From Botryotinia globosa (taxonomy: Eukaryota; Ascomycota; Leotiomycetes; Helotiales; Sclerotiniaceae): 64,000 bases of DNA. Positions 1-11,852 of this stretch are shown here, one piece after another. The notes beneath the pieces are model-generated. The model was not told the DNA's origin and did no database searches. It saw nothing but the letters and a program-made list of their open reading frames with translations. The translations under genes were made by a program, and so were the position numbers. How positions within the stretch are numbered: position 1 is the first letter of the stretch; each line of letters opens with the position of its first letter. The stretch spans positions 62,001-126,000 of the forward strand of contig RCSZ01000011.1 of the NCBI GenBank assembly GCA_014898425.1. The letters are read 5' to 3'.

Positions 1-3000
1 ACTCGGCTATTCTGCCCAAGAAAATCTTCTTGACTGTTTATGGTCAATGAAACTCGGGCCGAACTGGCCCGGCTGTGTACAATATTGGTATTAAACAAGT
101 TTGCCAGGCCTCCTGTCCTCACTTCATCAAACAGTGATATATTACAAGGTCAAATGAATGTGGAATAAATTATACTATTTTTTACGTTCAATCCTGTGAG
201 CCATCTGTGTATGTGTTTAAAAAGGTCTTCCCTTTCATGAACCCTGATAATTCGCTGATCTGCCTGTGTTATACACTTCAAGACTGTCAAGCTATAAATG
301 TGATGATTTTTAGTTCTTCTTGAGCTTCTTGGCCAGGTAGATAATGATCCAAAATACTTCGTGTTTCCAAGAGGCCTTGAGAGAATCCAGTGAAGTCTTA
401 ATACTAATCCGAGCCAAAGGTAAAATAGCTGGCTGTTCATGGAATATCAAGAGGTATGGGCCCCTCTCATGTTATGGTATATAGTTCTAACTTTACCGCT
501 ATTGTTCAGAAAACGAAGCACCCACTATTGCTTTTGATCTCCCATTCCTGTGCCTTCAACAAGCTTAAACATCTCCCAAATTGTCCCACAATACTTATTG
601 AAGGATGGATGTATCTTTGAGTCTGCACTTGGAGAAAAGAGTCACTTTGGACCAGTTGCGAAGTCTCTTATTTTGACTTGAAAGAAATATACAAAAAGCT
701 TCAGATCCTAAATTCGTGCTGTCCGCGAGGCCGGCCCTAACCAGCGAGGGAGCTTGACAGACTCCGCGAATTGATGAGAAATACTAAACTTAACGGAACT
801 GCTGCATCTAGTCCTATGCAATTATAGTTCTGATATGTGGTCGGAATAAGTTTGGTAGCATACGAAGCTTCCGTGAACGTGGAGTTATGAATCTGAACAA
901 GTCGTGACTCAAAATAACTCTGCATAAATGGATCCCTGAGGAAGATGAGGGCATTTGGATTGAACCTAGAATCAACAAAGAAGACTCGCCGTCCTCGGCC
1001 AATCATTCTACTTCAGATATGACACTGCAAGCATCCATAGAGAGAATTGGGATGATCAGAATTTCAGATATACTACAGGAGCCTGAGTGGCTCTGTGACT
1101 TCACCAAAGTCTTTAGACTATGATAGCAAGAGATGATAGATATCAGTGATTTTGAAGAAGAAAAAATCCCCCAGGGGTGGTGAGCTTATCGTTTAAATGT
1201 GGTGAGTTGGTTACAACGCCGCGAGATTTGACATATAGCCAGTCTTTTCCTCAGCATCATGGCATCGGAGAACTCCAAGCCTCTTGTACTTGATCTTGTT
1301 TTTTCCTTCGATACAAAGAGTCCTCAGTACCCTTTTCGCGATTCTCATCAAGTGTGAGTTTCGATCCAACAACCAACAAGGATAATCAGTAGCTCTCAAC
1401 CTCAGCCTTGGTCTATTACAACCATTTACCGCATACTACCGTTTATGATGCGTCGCGGGCTTTTTACAACATTCAAATCTCGTCATACCACACACTTTCT
1501 ATGGGGAGATTAGGTTTCAACAAATGTAACGAGCAAAATCTGTGAGACGAACAGGGAAAAATCGAAGTGGAATCATCATCATCACATAGAACTTTCTACC
1601 AAGCTGGACTCCATGTGATTATAAATGAATGAAATCAATGTTTCGTTGAGTTCTAAAGAAAGTTCACAGAATCTTCAAGGCTGCATCATACGGCAAATTT
1701 TGGATCCTTGAAAATAGGAGACACCGGAAGCACTTGATATAATAGTTTGGGGTGATAGAAATCCCCTTAGTACCTGAGCTGCAAGAAGGGCACATCTCAA
1801 AGAGCTGATTAATTGGGGATCCATCACGGCGTCATGAAAGATTGCACCAAACAATCGTCATAAGAGAACACGCTTGAGATTGATGAAACTTTTAGACAAT
1901 TTAGCCACTCATTGACGCCGTTTATCATGCAGAACCATTATGTTTTTCTGTGCGTAGACGGCTTGTAGAACATTTCGGGTTTTGCGTGGCTCTTTCGTTT
2001 TTGGATAGTTACTGGGTGTGATACTGCTCCAAAGGAAGTACATCTGAACTTGAATTTTCTCTCCGGGTGGCATCTTGAAAATAACAGATTGAGAGTTTGC
2101 CTTTCATCGGAAGCACCTGTTCGGATTCGCTTTCACCACTGGGCTATACTGCGGATCCGGCAAATCATCGCTGTGGATTAATCGCAATTAGATGTTCCTC
2201 TGGTTCTGGACGAAGGTAGTGAGTGCATCTCACTCCGGCCCCTTAGCCGCATTGTGTTTCTCGACCTGACAGCATTTGCTGTGTTGCCTCGTTGATGACA
2301 TAGCATCCTATAATGTATACATGAGAGGTACTCGGATACTTGATTATTGGAATCAGATTATGTATTTGTAAATGATATATATAAAGTTTTCATTGCGAGA
2401 GATGTAAAATCCCCAAGCCCCCCCCCCCCCCCCCATCCCCCACTTCTAAGCTAGTCCAACAGCGTCTTAGGCACAAATCGTGCATTCCTTCACCCAACCA
2501 CCAAGCATGGATTGGGCCGTCTTTCAACCGTCTAAGCCCCCCCTAAAATAAACCCGAGAAATCAGACCACCTTCAAACAGCTCACTTAAACAACGTCGTA
2601 TCACATCAAATAATCAACCACATACTCAGGAAATGAATTGGAAGTCTCCCCGGAGAAAGAATATAACAGCATGATGGTGGCGTCACAATACCTATCGCGA
2701 CCGGCCTAATCACAGGAATCCCAAGACGAAAAAACCTGGTGGACGATGGCATGGAATAATCAGAAATCTTACTCTTGATAATCCTGCTCCCGGAGACCGT
2801 AGATACCGTGTAGCTCTCGGATCAAAGGTAAAATTTACTAGATAGTTTAGCTTCGTACGGCAAGAGACATTCATTTATTCGTAACCAAATCAATATCTAG
2901 GTAGCTTTGTAACCCCGCATCGTGATTGATGTGATACGCGTAGCTGGAAGCTAGAGAATAATACGTGGTGGGTTGTCAAAACACCTTTCCCCGCATTCAT

Positions 3001-3751
3001 GCGGAGACGACCTCAAACCTTGTTCTGACCGAGAACGGAAAGCTTCCATAGCATATTCCAAAATCACAGTATTGGTAGCTCCCATACGACACGTTTAGCA
3101 GGGATTTCTATGATAAATGACATAGTGGCTCATCCGCAAAGCGAATTGAGTAGCATAACCACGCCATTTCTGAACCTCCCGAGCAAATTCTTGTCTATTT
3201 CCCCTCTCTGGCGGGAGGAGGGGCAATGTACAATGCGTCTATTCTGTGGATAACGATAGTGTTTCCACACGTCCGCCGCCGTGAATCCCAGCCTCTAGGG
3301 TATCGCCGTATCCAACAAGAACAGGTGCCTCGATGATCTGCCCAATTAGTAGGTGAGTTCGACCTAGGTATGCTGGTTAGTTCCTTCCATGAATCCGAGC
3401 TGTAAACTCAATTTTAGAATGATCCAATAGCATGAAGTGAGGGAACAAAGAAACGCAAGCTTCTAATAAATGCGCGACTGTAGATCAGAACTAGACATCC
3501 GACACATTACACCTTCATAGGAGTGGGGTTATCTCTGTTGGAGGGGCTAGAGCTTGGATAACTACCATCATATGATTGTTTGGATTACTATATATTCACT
3601 GATTCCCAAGCGTCTAAGAAGTATTCTCTGTTTAGTATTCAATTATTGTCATACCATCATATATCAATCAACAATTACACCCACATATCTTATTCAAAAC
3701 AATCTCAACAAACTCCCAGTAAAAACATCTACATCATCCCAAATATCAAAA
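1..3751. other. No convincing gene; intergenic DNA
   Basis: I see no supportable gene here. Short open stretches on the minus strand (150-440, 737-1006, 1211-1399) have no joining splice signals that would give a longer protein, and I recognise no family in them. A run of 17 C residues lies at 2418-2434. The last few hundred bases before the alcohol dehydrogenase start are presumably its promoter and leader, but I found no specific element. Confidence 0.5.
2418..2434. repeat. Homopolymer tract of 17 C
   Basis: Seventeen consecutive C residues, followed after an AT by five more Cs. This is a simple repeat whose exact length may be uncertain in an assembly. Confidence 0.9.
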
Positions 3752-4969
3752 ATGGAGAATCTCCCCAAGGAACAATGGGCGCAAGTAGTGGAAGAAACTG
3801 GCAAACGTATGTTTATTCCTTCCTTTATCATCACTGTCTCATCCCACTTGTCCGCATTCATCGTTTCCGATCTCACAACTAACCTAAAACTCTAGCCGTT
3901 GTCTACAAGAAAATCCCCGTCCAAAAGCCCGGTCCTGACGAAGTCCTCGTAAATATAAAGTTCTCCGGTGTATGTCACACTGATTTACACGCTGTAAATG
4001 GTGACTGGCCATTAGACACAAAGCTTCCACTTGTGGGAGGACACGAGGGAGCTGGTATTGTTGTTGCCGTTGGTAGTCTTGTTGAGGATGTAAAGGTTGG
4101 TGATCATGCTGGTGTTAAGGTAAGTTGTGTCCATCCTTCTGTTCTCATGGACAATTTGGGAAATTGGAAGGCAAGTATTGATTCAAGTATAGTGGTTAAA
4201 TGGAAGTTGCCTCGCTTGTGATTTCTGTCAACAATCCGACGAACCACTCTGCGCCAAAGCCCTCCTTTCAGGATACACAGTCGATGGAACATTTCAAGAA
4301 TATTGCATCGCAAAAGCCGCACACGTTGCACGTATTCCAAAGGAATGCGATCTCGAAGCCATTGCTCCCGTTCTTTGCGCTGGTATAACCGTTTATAAGG
4401 GCCTTAAAGAATCTGGAGTTCGCCCTGGTCAAACTGTAGCTATTGTTGGTGCTGGAGGCGGTTTGGGATCGCTTGCGTGTCAGTATGCTAAAGCTATGGG
4501 ATTAGATATCATTGCAATTGATGGAGGTGCGGAGAAGAAGAAAATGACACAAGAATTGGGAGCGCAGCATTATGTTGACTTTATGTCAAGCAGCAATCTG
4601 GTCAATGATGTCAAGGCTTGCACACGCGATGGATTGGGACCTCATGCAGTAATTTTGGTTGCGGTCAATGAGAAGCCATTCCAGCAAGCTGCGGAATATG
4701 TTCGACCCCGCGGTACTGTCGTTGCCATTGGTCTCCCAGCTGGTGCTTATCTTCGTGCGCCAGTTTTCGAGTCAGTTGTCAAGATGATTACCATTAAGGG
4801 ATCATACGTTGGTAACCGACAAGATTCTGCTGAGGCTATCGAGTTTTTCAGACGTGGTCTTATTAAGGCTCCGTATAAGAGATGCGGGTTGAGCGAGTTG
4901 CAGAAAGTCTATGACTTGATGCACGAGGGCAAGATTGCTGGAAGATATGTGGTTGATACCAGCAAATGA
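3752..4969 (+). CDS. adh1: Zinc-dependent alcohol dehydrogenase (ADH1-like), 3 exons
   Basis: Predicted cytosolic medium-chain alcohol dehydrogenase interconverting ethanol and acetaldehyde with NAD(H). Exons are 3752-3806, 3896-4119 and 4193-4969; both introns are GT-AG (89 and 73 nt). The joined protein is 351 residues, the usual fungal ADH1 length. Catalytic-zinc ligands are visible as Cys45 (GVCHTD), His68 (GGHEGAG) and Cys155 (VLCAG). The structural zinc site is Cys99, Cys102, Cys105 and Cys113. The dinucleotide-binding loop GAGGGLG is at about 179-185, and Asp203 at the end of the second strand favours NAD over NADP. The ATG lies just before the typical ADH N-terminus. Fungi carry several ADH paralogues, so the family is sure but the exact paralogue is not. 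The gene stands alone, with the repeat block downstream. Confidence 0.95.
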
Positions 4970-7517
4970 TTGGGTTAATTGTCATGGGAAATGGAACGGA
5001 ATGGCTAACGGCGTGAAGCTAGGGATCAATAGGCTCTATGAGTGGATTTTCGGGATCTTTACTTGAGTATCAAACTACCGATATGGTGTTTTGGCGTGCA
5101 TTGTAGCAATGAGAATAAAAGAATGAGATTTTAAGCTCTACAATGGGAGCGTGTGAGACTGTAGTCCTATGGTGACACATGAGTATTGTGGCAATGAAAT
5201 CGAATTGCTCCGATCACTAAATGCAAAGATACTGATAATCTGGCGAGTGTGAATTTAACATTTTAGATAGATGAGAACTCAATCTAATCAAAAGAAGGAT
5301 CATTATTGTCTTTTCACGCCGCCACATGTGCCAAAGATCATCCTTTTCACATCCATGACCCGGGTAAGTAAATTGACTCTTTTGTTGCATGTCTTAGTCC
5401 TACCAACACCGGTAGGACTGACGCAGCCACGCGATGAAAAGATGACTGTCGTCTTTTGTTGCACTTCTCAGTCCACCAGATGTGACACAGGACAGGTCTC
5501 TGTAATTCAGATCATCTCAGTGACACGTATACTAATACCCTAGTATCTCTCTGCACCACCGGTGCTAAATACTGGCCATACGCCACTTTGTATGCCCCCG
5601 AACTGTGTAATGCATTAGCACGTTTTGTTGCACATCTGAATTCAAGAACCACAAGTAATACAACGTACTTTGTGCTCGCCATATACAACTAGCATTGGTC
5701 CGGGAAACGGCTGAGGTAGGCATCCCTTAGCGGCTCTTGAGCCTGATGGATAATTCATTGTTCATCTGTTATAAAATCATAAGAAAGAACTTCAAGCAAT
5801 ACAATTGTTCCGAACGTAGTAAGTGGTACTGATATCCACTAACATGATTCTGGAAGTATGTATGTGTGTCACTGCATGCCTCGATTACTAGCCCTAGGCC
5901 AGTTAGGAGGATATCATAGTCTGATGGATTTTTTGTTGCACATCTCAGTCAAAACAACAAATGTAGCACAAGTTTGTTGCATGATACCCGTGAATACACA
6001 TCTAGGATTGGTACAGACAAGAGTGTCATGCGGCACCAATCAAGATGAGAGTGAGGGCGTGCAGATTTCTGAGGAAGATCTGCGTTTTGTTGCATATCTC
6101 ATCCAAATCAACATAGGTAACACGGGTGCCAGCACCTACTGCTCACATAGCCTCTGTCCAAATGATACAGCCCTTTATGTGAGCTCATAGAACATCGGGG
6201 TAGGTGTGTTGGAAAAGCACATTGCAAATCCTTGCTGAAAACAGCGTACACCGGTGACGATTCCTTGTAGCCCGTTCGCAGATGAGTCATATATCTCGGC
6301 TACTGAGGGGACAAGAATATATGTACTGGTAAAGAAGAAAGTGTTATAATCGTTGCATATCTCATCTAGATGAAAATGTCTGTGACGCGTGTGCTTAGGC
6401 CCAGTGCACCCCCATATTATCTAGCATTGATTTAGGAGAGCAAGTCATGCGTGTCAAACTGTGACAAAGATGATCATTGATGCGTACATGCATATCGCTA
6501 AAGAATGCACAAGATGTATAGATAGATTGGAAGATACATAGTAGTCTTGGGGGTTGTGGTCAAAGCGGGGTGAATGATGGGGCAATGATATATTATATCA
6601 AGGGTTCGTGAGATCGTGAACCTCAGTACCACAAGGGCAAGAATCGGAGAAAACCAATTGGGATAAGATTTCGTTTCAAGACAGCAAAAGCCTCTTGGAT
6701 GATATGATACTCGCAGGAAAGAAAGGAGGAAGCAGACCTTCCGCACTTAAGAAAGGTAATTCGTCAAATGTTATGGCCAAACATATCAAAACGCATTTCA
6801 ATCTATGGAAGAAAGAGAGACGATAACTAGAACTACTTGCTCGCTCGGATAAATTTTGATGATCGCTACGGGTAGTGATATTGAAAGCGTTGGGCTTCGA
6901 TTGGTGATAGTTCGTGGTCCAGGAGACGTCTCCGCTACGCGATGGGAAAGATCAATGTCGGCAGCCACTTCTGCATACCATGTCGTCGTTGCGAGTGTAA
7001 CCCTATATGCGCTGGCAGATGCGTCACATGAAAGCCACCATAATCTCTGAGTGTCACTGAATGTCACTGTTGACGATTACCCGGACAACTTGATATTGGA
7101 TGAGCCCTAGTCAACTCATGAGAATGTCACCGTAGCACAATGTGAACGTTTCCCAAGCTCGCGACGAATAGGTTTACCCTACAGATGTCCGACATATCAC
7201 GGGTACGAAAATCTTCGGTTCAATCTTGTCTCCATCTTGTCAATATGATATCGTAACGAGAACGATGAGGCTCAACGATTCTTGATCTCGACGTGGGGGA
7301 AACGTTGAAAAGCACCTACCCAGTACCTATTCTAGGGTGTGCTTAATCAGCGGGGATTTCTTAATTGCTCACGTGTAAATTATCGCGTCCGATAACAGAT
7401 AACAGATAAAGAACGCGAGCGCGAATTGACGCGTTGAGGCAACCATGGCCTGCCTGCCTATGCAATATAACAAAATACATTACAATACAGACAACGACGA
7501 TACGAACTTCAAGCAAA
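4970..7517. other. Intergenic region with a diverged repeat block
   Basis: No gene is supportable between the alcohol dehydrogenase and the next gene. Its first part presumably includes the dehydrogenase 3' UTR. The centre (about 5,379-6,440) carries the short direct repeats listed separately. From about 6,500 to 7,517 I see only unremarkable sequence and presumably the promoter of the following gene. Confidence 0.5.
5379..6440 (+). repeat. Block of diverged direct repeats (TTTTGTTGCAYATCTCAGTC family)
   Basis: A motif close to TTTTGTTGCACATCTCAGTC recurs in the same orientation at about 5380, 5453, 5621, 5930, 6083 and 6347, with a shorter partial copy (TTTGTTGCATGA) at about 5972. Similarity continues past the motif. 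About 15-25 bases later most copies have a GTGACAC/GTAGCAC/GTAACAC-like block. Several are followed further on by CTAGCATTGGT-like sequence (near 5690, 6003 and 6420). Spacing is irregular, so this is an old and eroded array, not a fresh tandem repeat. The repeats do not appear to encode a protein. Confidence 0.7.
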
Positions 7518-10334
7518 ATGCCTCCAAAGCAGAAGTCTAGACTAAAAGGTAGTGCGCCCGTAAATCGAACGTACAAAGCAGTTGAACCATTGTATCAAAC
7601 TACATTTCCAGAAACGAAAAAGCGTGTAACTAGGAACTATGGCAAGAAATCTAAGCTGAAGCTCGAGGATCAGGATACACTTACGCAGATGGATTGGGTA
7701 AAAATGCATGAACGAGAAGAACTAGAGAAGCAAATGGAAGATGATATTGAGGATAGTCAAGGAGATTATGTGGAAGAAGAATCGAAACGAAGAACGAAAC
7801 GACGGAGGACTATGGGCGATGAACCAGAGGCAAAGAAGAAAAAAGGATCGAAGAATAGACGGAAGACTCTAGGAGAGGAAGTCAGAACACCAAGTTTCTC
7901 GACGCAGACGATTACTCAACTTGATTACTGGCCACTTTCCGGAGCACGAGAACCAGAAGAACCAGAGGACGATCCATCAATCTATGATGTCCCAGTATCC
8001 AGCTCTCCAGCATTTCAACCACTTCGACGAAGTCCGCGAAAGTTGTTCAAACCTACTACTTCTGATCCAGCTCAATTAATGCCTCCACCACAAACACCAA
8101 GACATAGGAAGATTCTTGAGATTCCATCATCACAATCACCGGCTACACCAACGTCAAGTCAATTTGGAGGTTCCGCACGGAGGCGGTCGCCACTCAAAGA
8201 GCAATCTACAAATGTCATAGTACCCTTCTCCCTACGACCAAACACAATCAAAAGTACCGAAAAGATACCAAAATTGAAAATTGAGGATACCTATGAGACC
8301 GGGACAGATGAAAGTCAAGTTCTTCGAACCCCCTCAAAGCATTCGAGTCCGGCCAAAACGGTACGCTTTGCTATACCAGACCCTAGTCAGGAATCTTTTG
8401 CGGAGGAGACTCCCATAAAAGAAGAACATGCTACTCCACGTGACTTGTCGCCATCGCCTACCCGCCGATTGGGGACCCCTGCCCCCAAGAATATGAAATT
8501 CGAAATTCTGGATTCAGATGCGGAGGACGAAGAAGATGAGGAATCTCAAGTTGTAGCGGATACCCCACCACAAAATATCCCTGGCCTTAAAAGTCTCACG
8601 AATGCAGGAGACACGGTTGAGAACACAGCTAGAACGCCAGAGCAGGACGATGATCGCTCAGCGGATGATACTGTTAGACAAACAGAAGGGGACGTTGAGC
8701 AGGAGTCCGAACTTCCAGAAACATTTTATGGAGATATAGGAGCGGAAACACAATTCCAGGCTGAACGGATCATGTCTTCGTCGAGTTTAAGTGGTGTCCA
8801 AGAAAATACTCCATTCAGTGACGACGCGGCCGGAACTGTATCTTATGGTAGTAGCCAGTTACCACAAACCCAATATGCTACTACCCAGCATACACAAACT
8901 CAATATTCTCAAATCCACCGCACTGGAACTCAATATACCCAAAAGCAGACCCAGTTTGGTAAAAGTCAATATCCTGAGAGCCAACGCCTCTCCACACAAC
9001 ATTTGGATGCTATGGCACCGCGATCGGATTCTTCTGATGTATTTGTCTCTATATATCCTGCCCACGTGGAAAAGATAATCTCCCGTGAGAAGAACCACGA
9101 GTTTCGATCTTATAGTTTTCCAGCTGCTGTATCCCGCATCTGGATTTACCAAATCAGACCTCTATCGACTCTTACTCATATGGCAGTCATTAGCCCACCC
9201 AAAGCACCTGGAGAGATAACAAATATTGATGGGCTTGGTAACAGTGAGTTCAACAAGGGTGAAAAACGTTCCAAGTTTGCGTATGAAATCCTAGAATTAT
9301 ATGCGCTCGCAAATCAAATGACCCTGGAAGAATTGAAGAGTCGACAATGGTTCAAGGCTGCTCCACAGAAATATAATAAGGTACCACCCGCAGTCTTAGG
9401 GGAACTGATTGCGAATTTACTACCACCTCTTTTCACACAATCTTCTTCGGCTGTAGAGAATATACATCCCGCATCCACACTACACAGAAAATCAAGCACG
9501 AGCACTGAATCTCAAGAAGTACTAGATCAGATCACGAATAACATCCAACAATTCTCACACATACAAGCACCCCCTTCCTTACCACCTTCCTCGCCTCCTT
9601 CCTCGCCCCCAATTGCAACGCAAACTCCTGTGATTCATGTACCATCTTCACAGCGTCAATTTGTGAGGCTATCACAAGCTTCAACGGTTGATTATGCACC
9701 AACTCAAACACCTGCTACTCCATGTCGTCTACGAAATGAACGAAAGGAAACACCTATTCCAGAGGTTATTCCGGAATCACCGGCAAAATCTATTCCTTCT
9801 TCCTCGCGTGGAAGTAGTCCGGTGCAGATTTTGGCTCCTATTGTGCCGAGAAGAGGGGAGAGAAGGGTTATTGAGATTGAGAGTCAGAGTGATGATGAGG
9901 ACGACTTGGACAAAGATAGTTTGCCTGTTTTAGTGGCGAGGAGCGAGAGTGTGGCTATTGGGATTGAGAGTCAAATCGAGGATGATAATAGAGATAAACG
10001 TGATGGAAGTAATGAAAAGGATGATGGCCACGATACAGAAGATGAAGAAAACGAAGACAAACACATTACAGGTAACGACCACATAGAAGAATATGGTGAA
10101 CAAGAATCACACCATCTATCTTCAACACCTGCTCCTTACTCCCTAATTCGTTCATCACAACTCATGTCCCGAAGCCAAATGATGCGCGAACAAGATAGTT
10201 TGATAGATCGGGAGATCTCAGGACCGCCACCGCCACCAACAGATGTGGCTGCATTTCTTAATTGGCAATCAACTCAGAATGCGCAAACGGGTTGTGGGCC
10301 TTGGCCTTCGGATTCGGATGATGAGGATTTGTGA
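7518..10334 (+). CDS. Large disordered protein with a PUA/ASCH-like central domain
   Basis: A single open frame of 938 residues from the first in-frame ATG (7518); the frame is open upstream but offers no earlier ATG. Much of the protein is low-complexity and charged: a Lys/Arg-rich N-terminus with a likely nuclear localisation cluster (KRRRTMG, KKKKGSKNRRK near residues 95-120), many SP/TP sites, and an acidic C-terminus ending in SDSDDEDL. Residues about 445-490 hold irregular TQY/SQY repeats. The only globular-looking part is residues about 514-640, with HVEKIISREKNHEFR followed by IWIYQIRP. That resembles PUA-like/ASCH folds, where a KxxEFR segment precedes a hydrophobic strand. From these features I infer a nuclear, phospho-regulated protein. 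I do not recognise a named orthologue, and the ASCH assignment is by eye. Confidence 0.85.
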   Translation: MPPKQKSRLKGSAPVNRTYKAVEPLYQTTFPETKKRVTRNYGKKSKLKLEDQDTLTQMDWVKMHEREELEKQMEDDIEDSQGDYVEEESKRRTKRRRTMGDEPEAKKKKGSKNRRKTLGEEVRTPSFSTQTITQLDYWPLSGAREPEEPEDDPSIYDVPVSSSPAFQPLRRSPRKLFKPTTSDPAQLMPPPQTPRHRKILEIPSSQSPATPTSSQFGGSARRRSPLKEQSTNVIVPFSLRPNTIKSTEKIPKLKIEDTYETGTDESQVLRTPSKHSSPAKTVRFAIPDPSQESFAEETPIKEEHATPRDLSPSPTRRLGTPAPKNMKFEILDSDAEDEEDEESQVVADTPPQNIPGLKSLTNAGDTVENTARTPEQDDDRSADDTVRQTEGDVEQESELPETFYGDIGAETQFQAERIMSSSSLSGVQENTPFSDDAAGTVSYGSSQLPQTQYATTQHTQTQYSQIHRTGTQYTQKQTQFGKSQYPESQRLSTQHLDAMAPRSDSSDVFVSIYPAHVEKIISREKNHEFRSYSFPAAVSRIWIYQIRPLSTLTHMAVISPPKAPGEITNIDGLGNSEFNKGEKRSKFAYEILELYALANQMTLEELKSRQWFKAAPQKYNKVPPAVLGELIANLLPPLFTQSSSAVENIHPASTLHRKSSTSTESQEVLDQITNNIQQFSHIQAPPSLPPSSPPSSPPIATQTPVIHVPSSQRQFVRLSQASTVDYAPTQTPATPCRLRNERKETPIPEVIPESPAKSIPSSSRGSSPVQILAPIVPRRGERRVIEIESQSDDEDDLDKDSLPVLVARSESVAIGIESQIEDDNRDKRDGSNEKDDGHDTEDEENEDKHITGNDHIEEYGEQESHHLSSTPAPYSLIRSSQLMSRSQMMREQDSLIDREISGPPPPPTDVAAFLNWQSTQNAQTGCGPWPSDSDDEDL

Positions 10335-11852
10335 GTCAAAATAATGATACAATGGATGGGATGAAACGGGGAGTTGAACAAGGAGTTTATTTCGAGGGAG
10401 GGTCAATATCAAAAGGGTGTTTATCATGAGGGCTTGGAAATCGCTGGTAGAACGAGAGTGGTCCATGTTAGCTAGAGTTTTACTTCTTATTTTCCACTAT
10501 GCAATGCCTTCCAAACGCTTTGTATGACAGGGTGCAAGTAATTGAGCTCGAGCTATTTCAATGAGAAGGATAATTCAATTGCAACATGATACGAACGAGC
10601 CGAATGCGTAAAAGATATTAGCATATAAGATATCCTGAGTATGTTTGCTTCTACATACCTAGTGTCAGTGCTGCTCATCCTTCAACAATTAGTTACTCCT
10701 CGAGAATTATTGGCCTAATGATTCGATGGCTTGTACAGTAATGAAATGGGAGCAGACAATTTACAGTCAAAAACTTGCAAAAATCATTATCAAATGCGGT
10801 GAGTGTATGAATTCAATTGTCTATCATGAGGAGTTGTAAGTTGCAGAGTATGGTTTAATGAAAAAGCTTCACCTGGGGCGAAACATAATAAAGGTGGGCC
10901 TATCTCGCGATAACCTCAAATATTCCCAAAAGGGCATATGTACGTACATACATACAATCAATCAATCCACTGTGAAAACCTATCTGTACATACGAGATAC
11001 CACTCCCGAAAAAATCCCAAAAACCAAAAATAACAATCAAAAAGGCAAAAGTTGAGACCCAAATCTCTTCCACTCTCCAAACCACACAACGAATGTAATC
11101 CTGCACCGCCACCCCACGGTGAAGAGCTCTCTGCAGAGTGAGACCTCCCTCAAGAAATCATCTTCATTGCTTAGGGCAACCACAGCATCGTGAGTTTCCT
11201 GCACGAGTGGATTGCCACCGTGGTGTTCGGACTGGGCACTGTTGGTGGCCTCCAATCGTTAGATTGAAGAATTTGGAGGGAAGGAAGAGGGAACGTGAGC
11301 TCGCCTTAACCTTATGACCGTTACAGTCGAGATGATACAACTATTTTTAATTATATATAGGACATATTGTCTTCGGCGATGTGATTGGTAGCGGTTGTGG
11401 GGTGAATTCGGGATATCCTCGGAGTAGACATCAGATAAGAAGATAAGGTATGAAGGTATGATTTCGTGATTGGGAATCTCGTTTTCTATTTGGGAAGGAG
11501 GGCAATCACATCGCCTTGTTAGTATTTTTTGGTATTATGCAGATCTAGTATTTGGGGACCGTGTTGTCTCTCGTGGATTATGAGTTGAGATTGAGATTGA
11601 GTTTAGCATACAACTCTCCTCTTTGTGCGATGGAAAATTGGAAGTTTAGGAATGGAATGAAATCTTAGAGACGATTAATAAGAGACCTAGGTATTTACGA
11701 TTTGATCAAATTTGTAATTTTGCAGGTATCTATGTTGTAGAAACTCCCAAGACTTTGAAGAATAACCAGTCATGAATGCGATCTATTTCAGGTATATAGA
11801 TGTTGAGAGTCTGTTTAATATCCTGATCTCGTATGATACTACCCGCAAATAC
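10335..11852. other. Intergenic region, convergent 3' ends
   Basis: Lies between the 3' ends of two convergently transcribed genes. I see no gene in it. A 72-codon minus-strand frame at 11037-11255 lacks an ATG at its start and has no clear partner exon. Confidence 0.5.

Noticed and set aside
737..1399. Minus-strand frames with stretches such as FLRDPFMQSYFESRLVQ
   Set aside because: Suggestive of a gene fragment, but no ATG-to-stop model with plausible introns could be built and no family was recognised.
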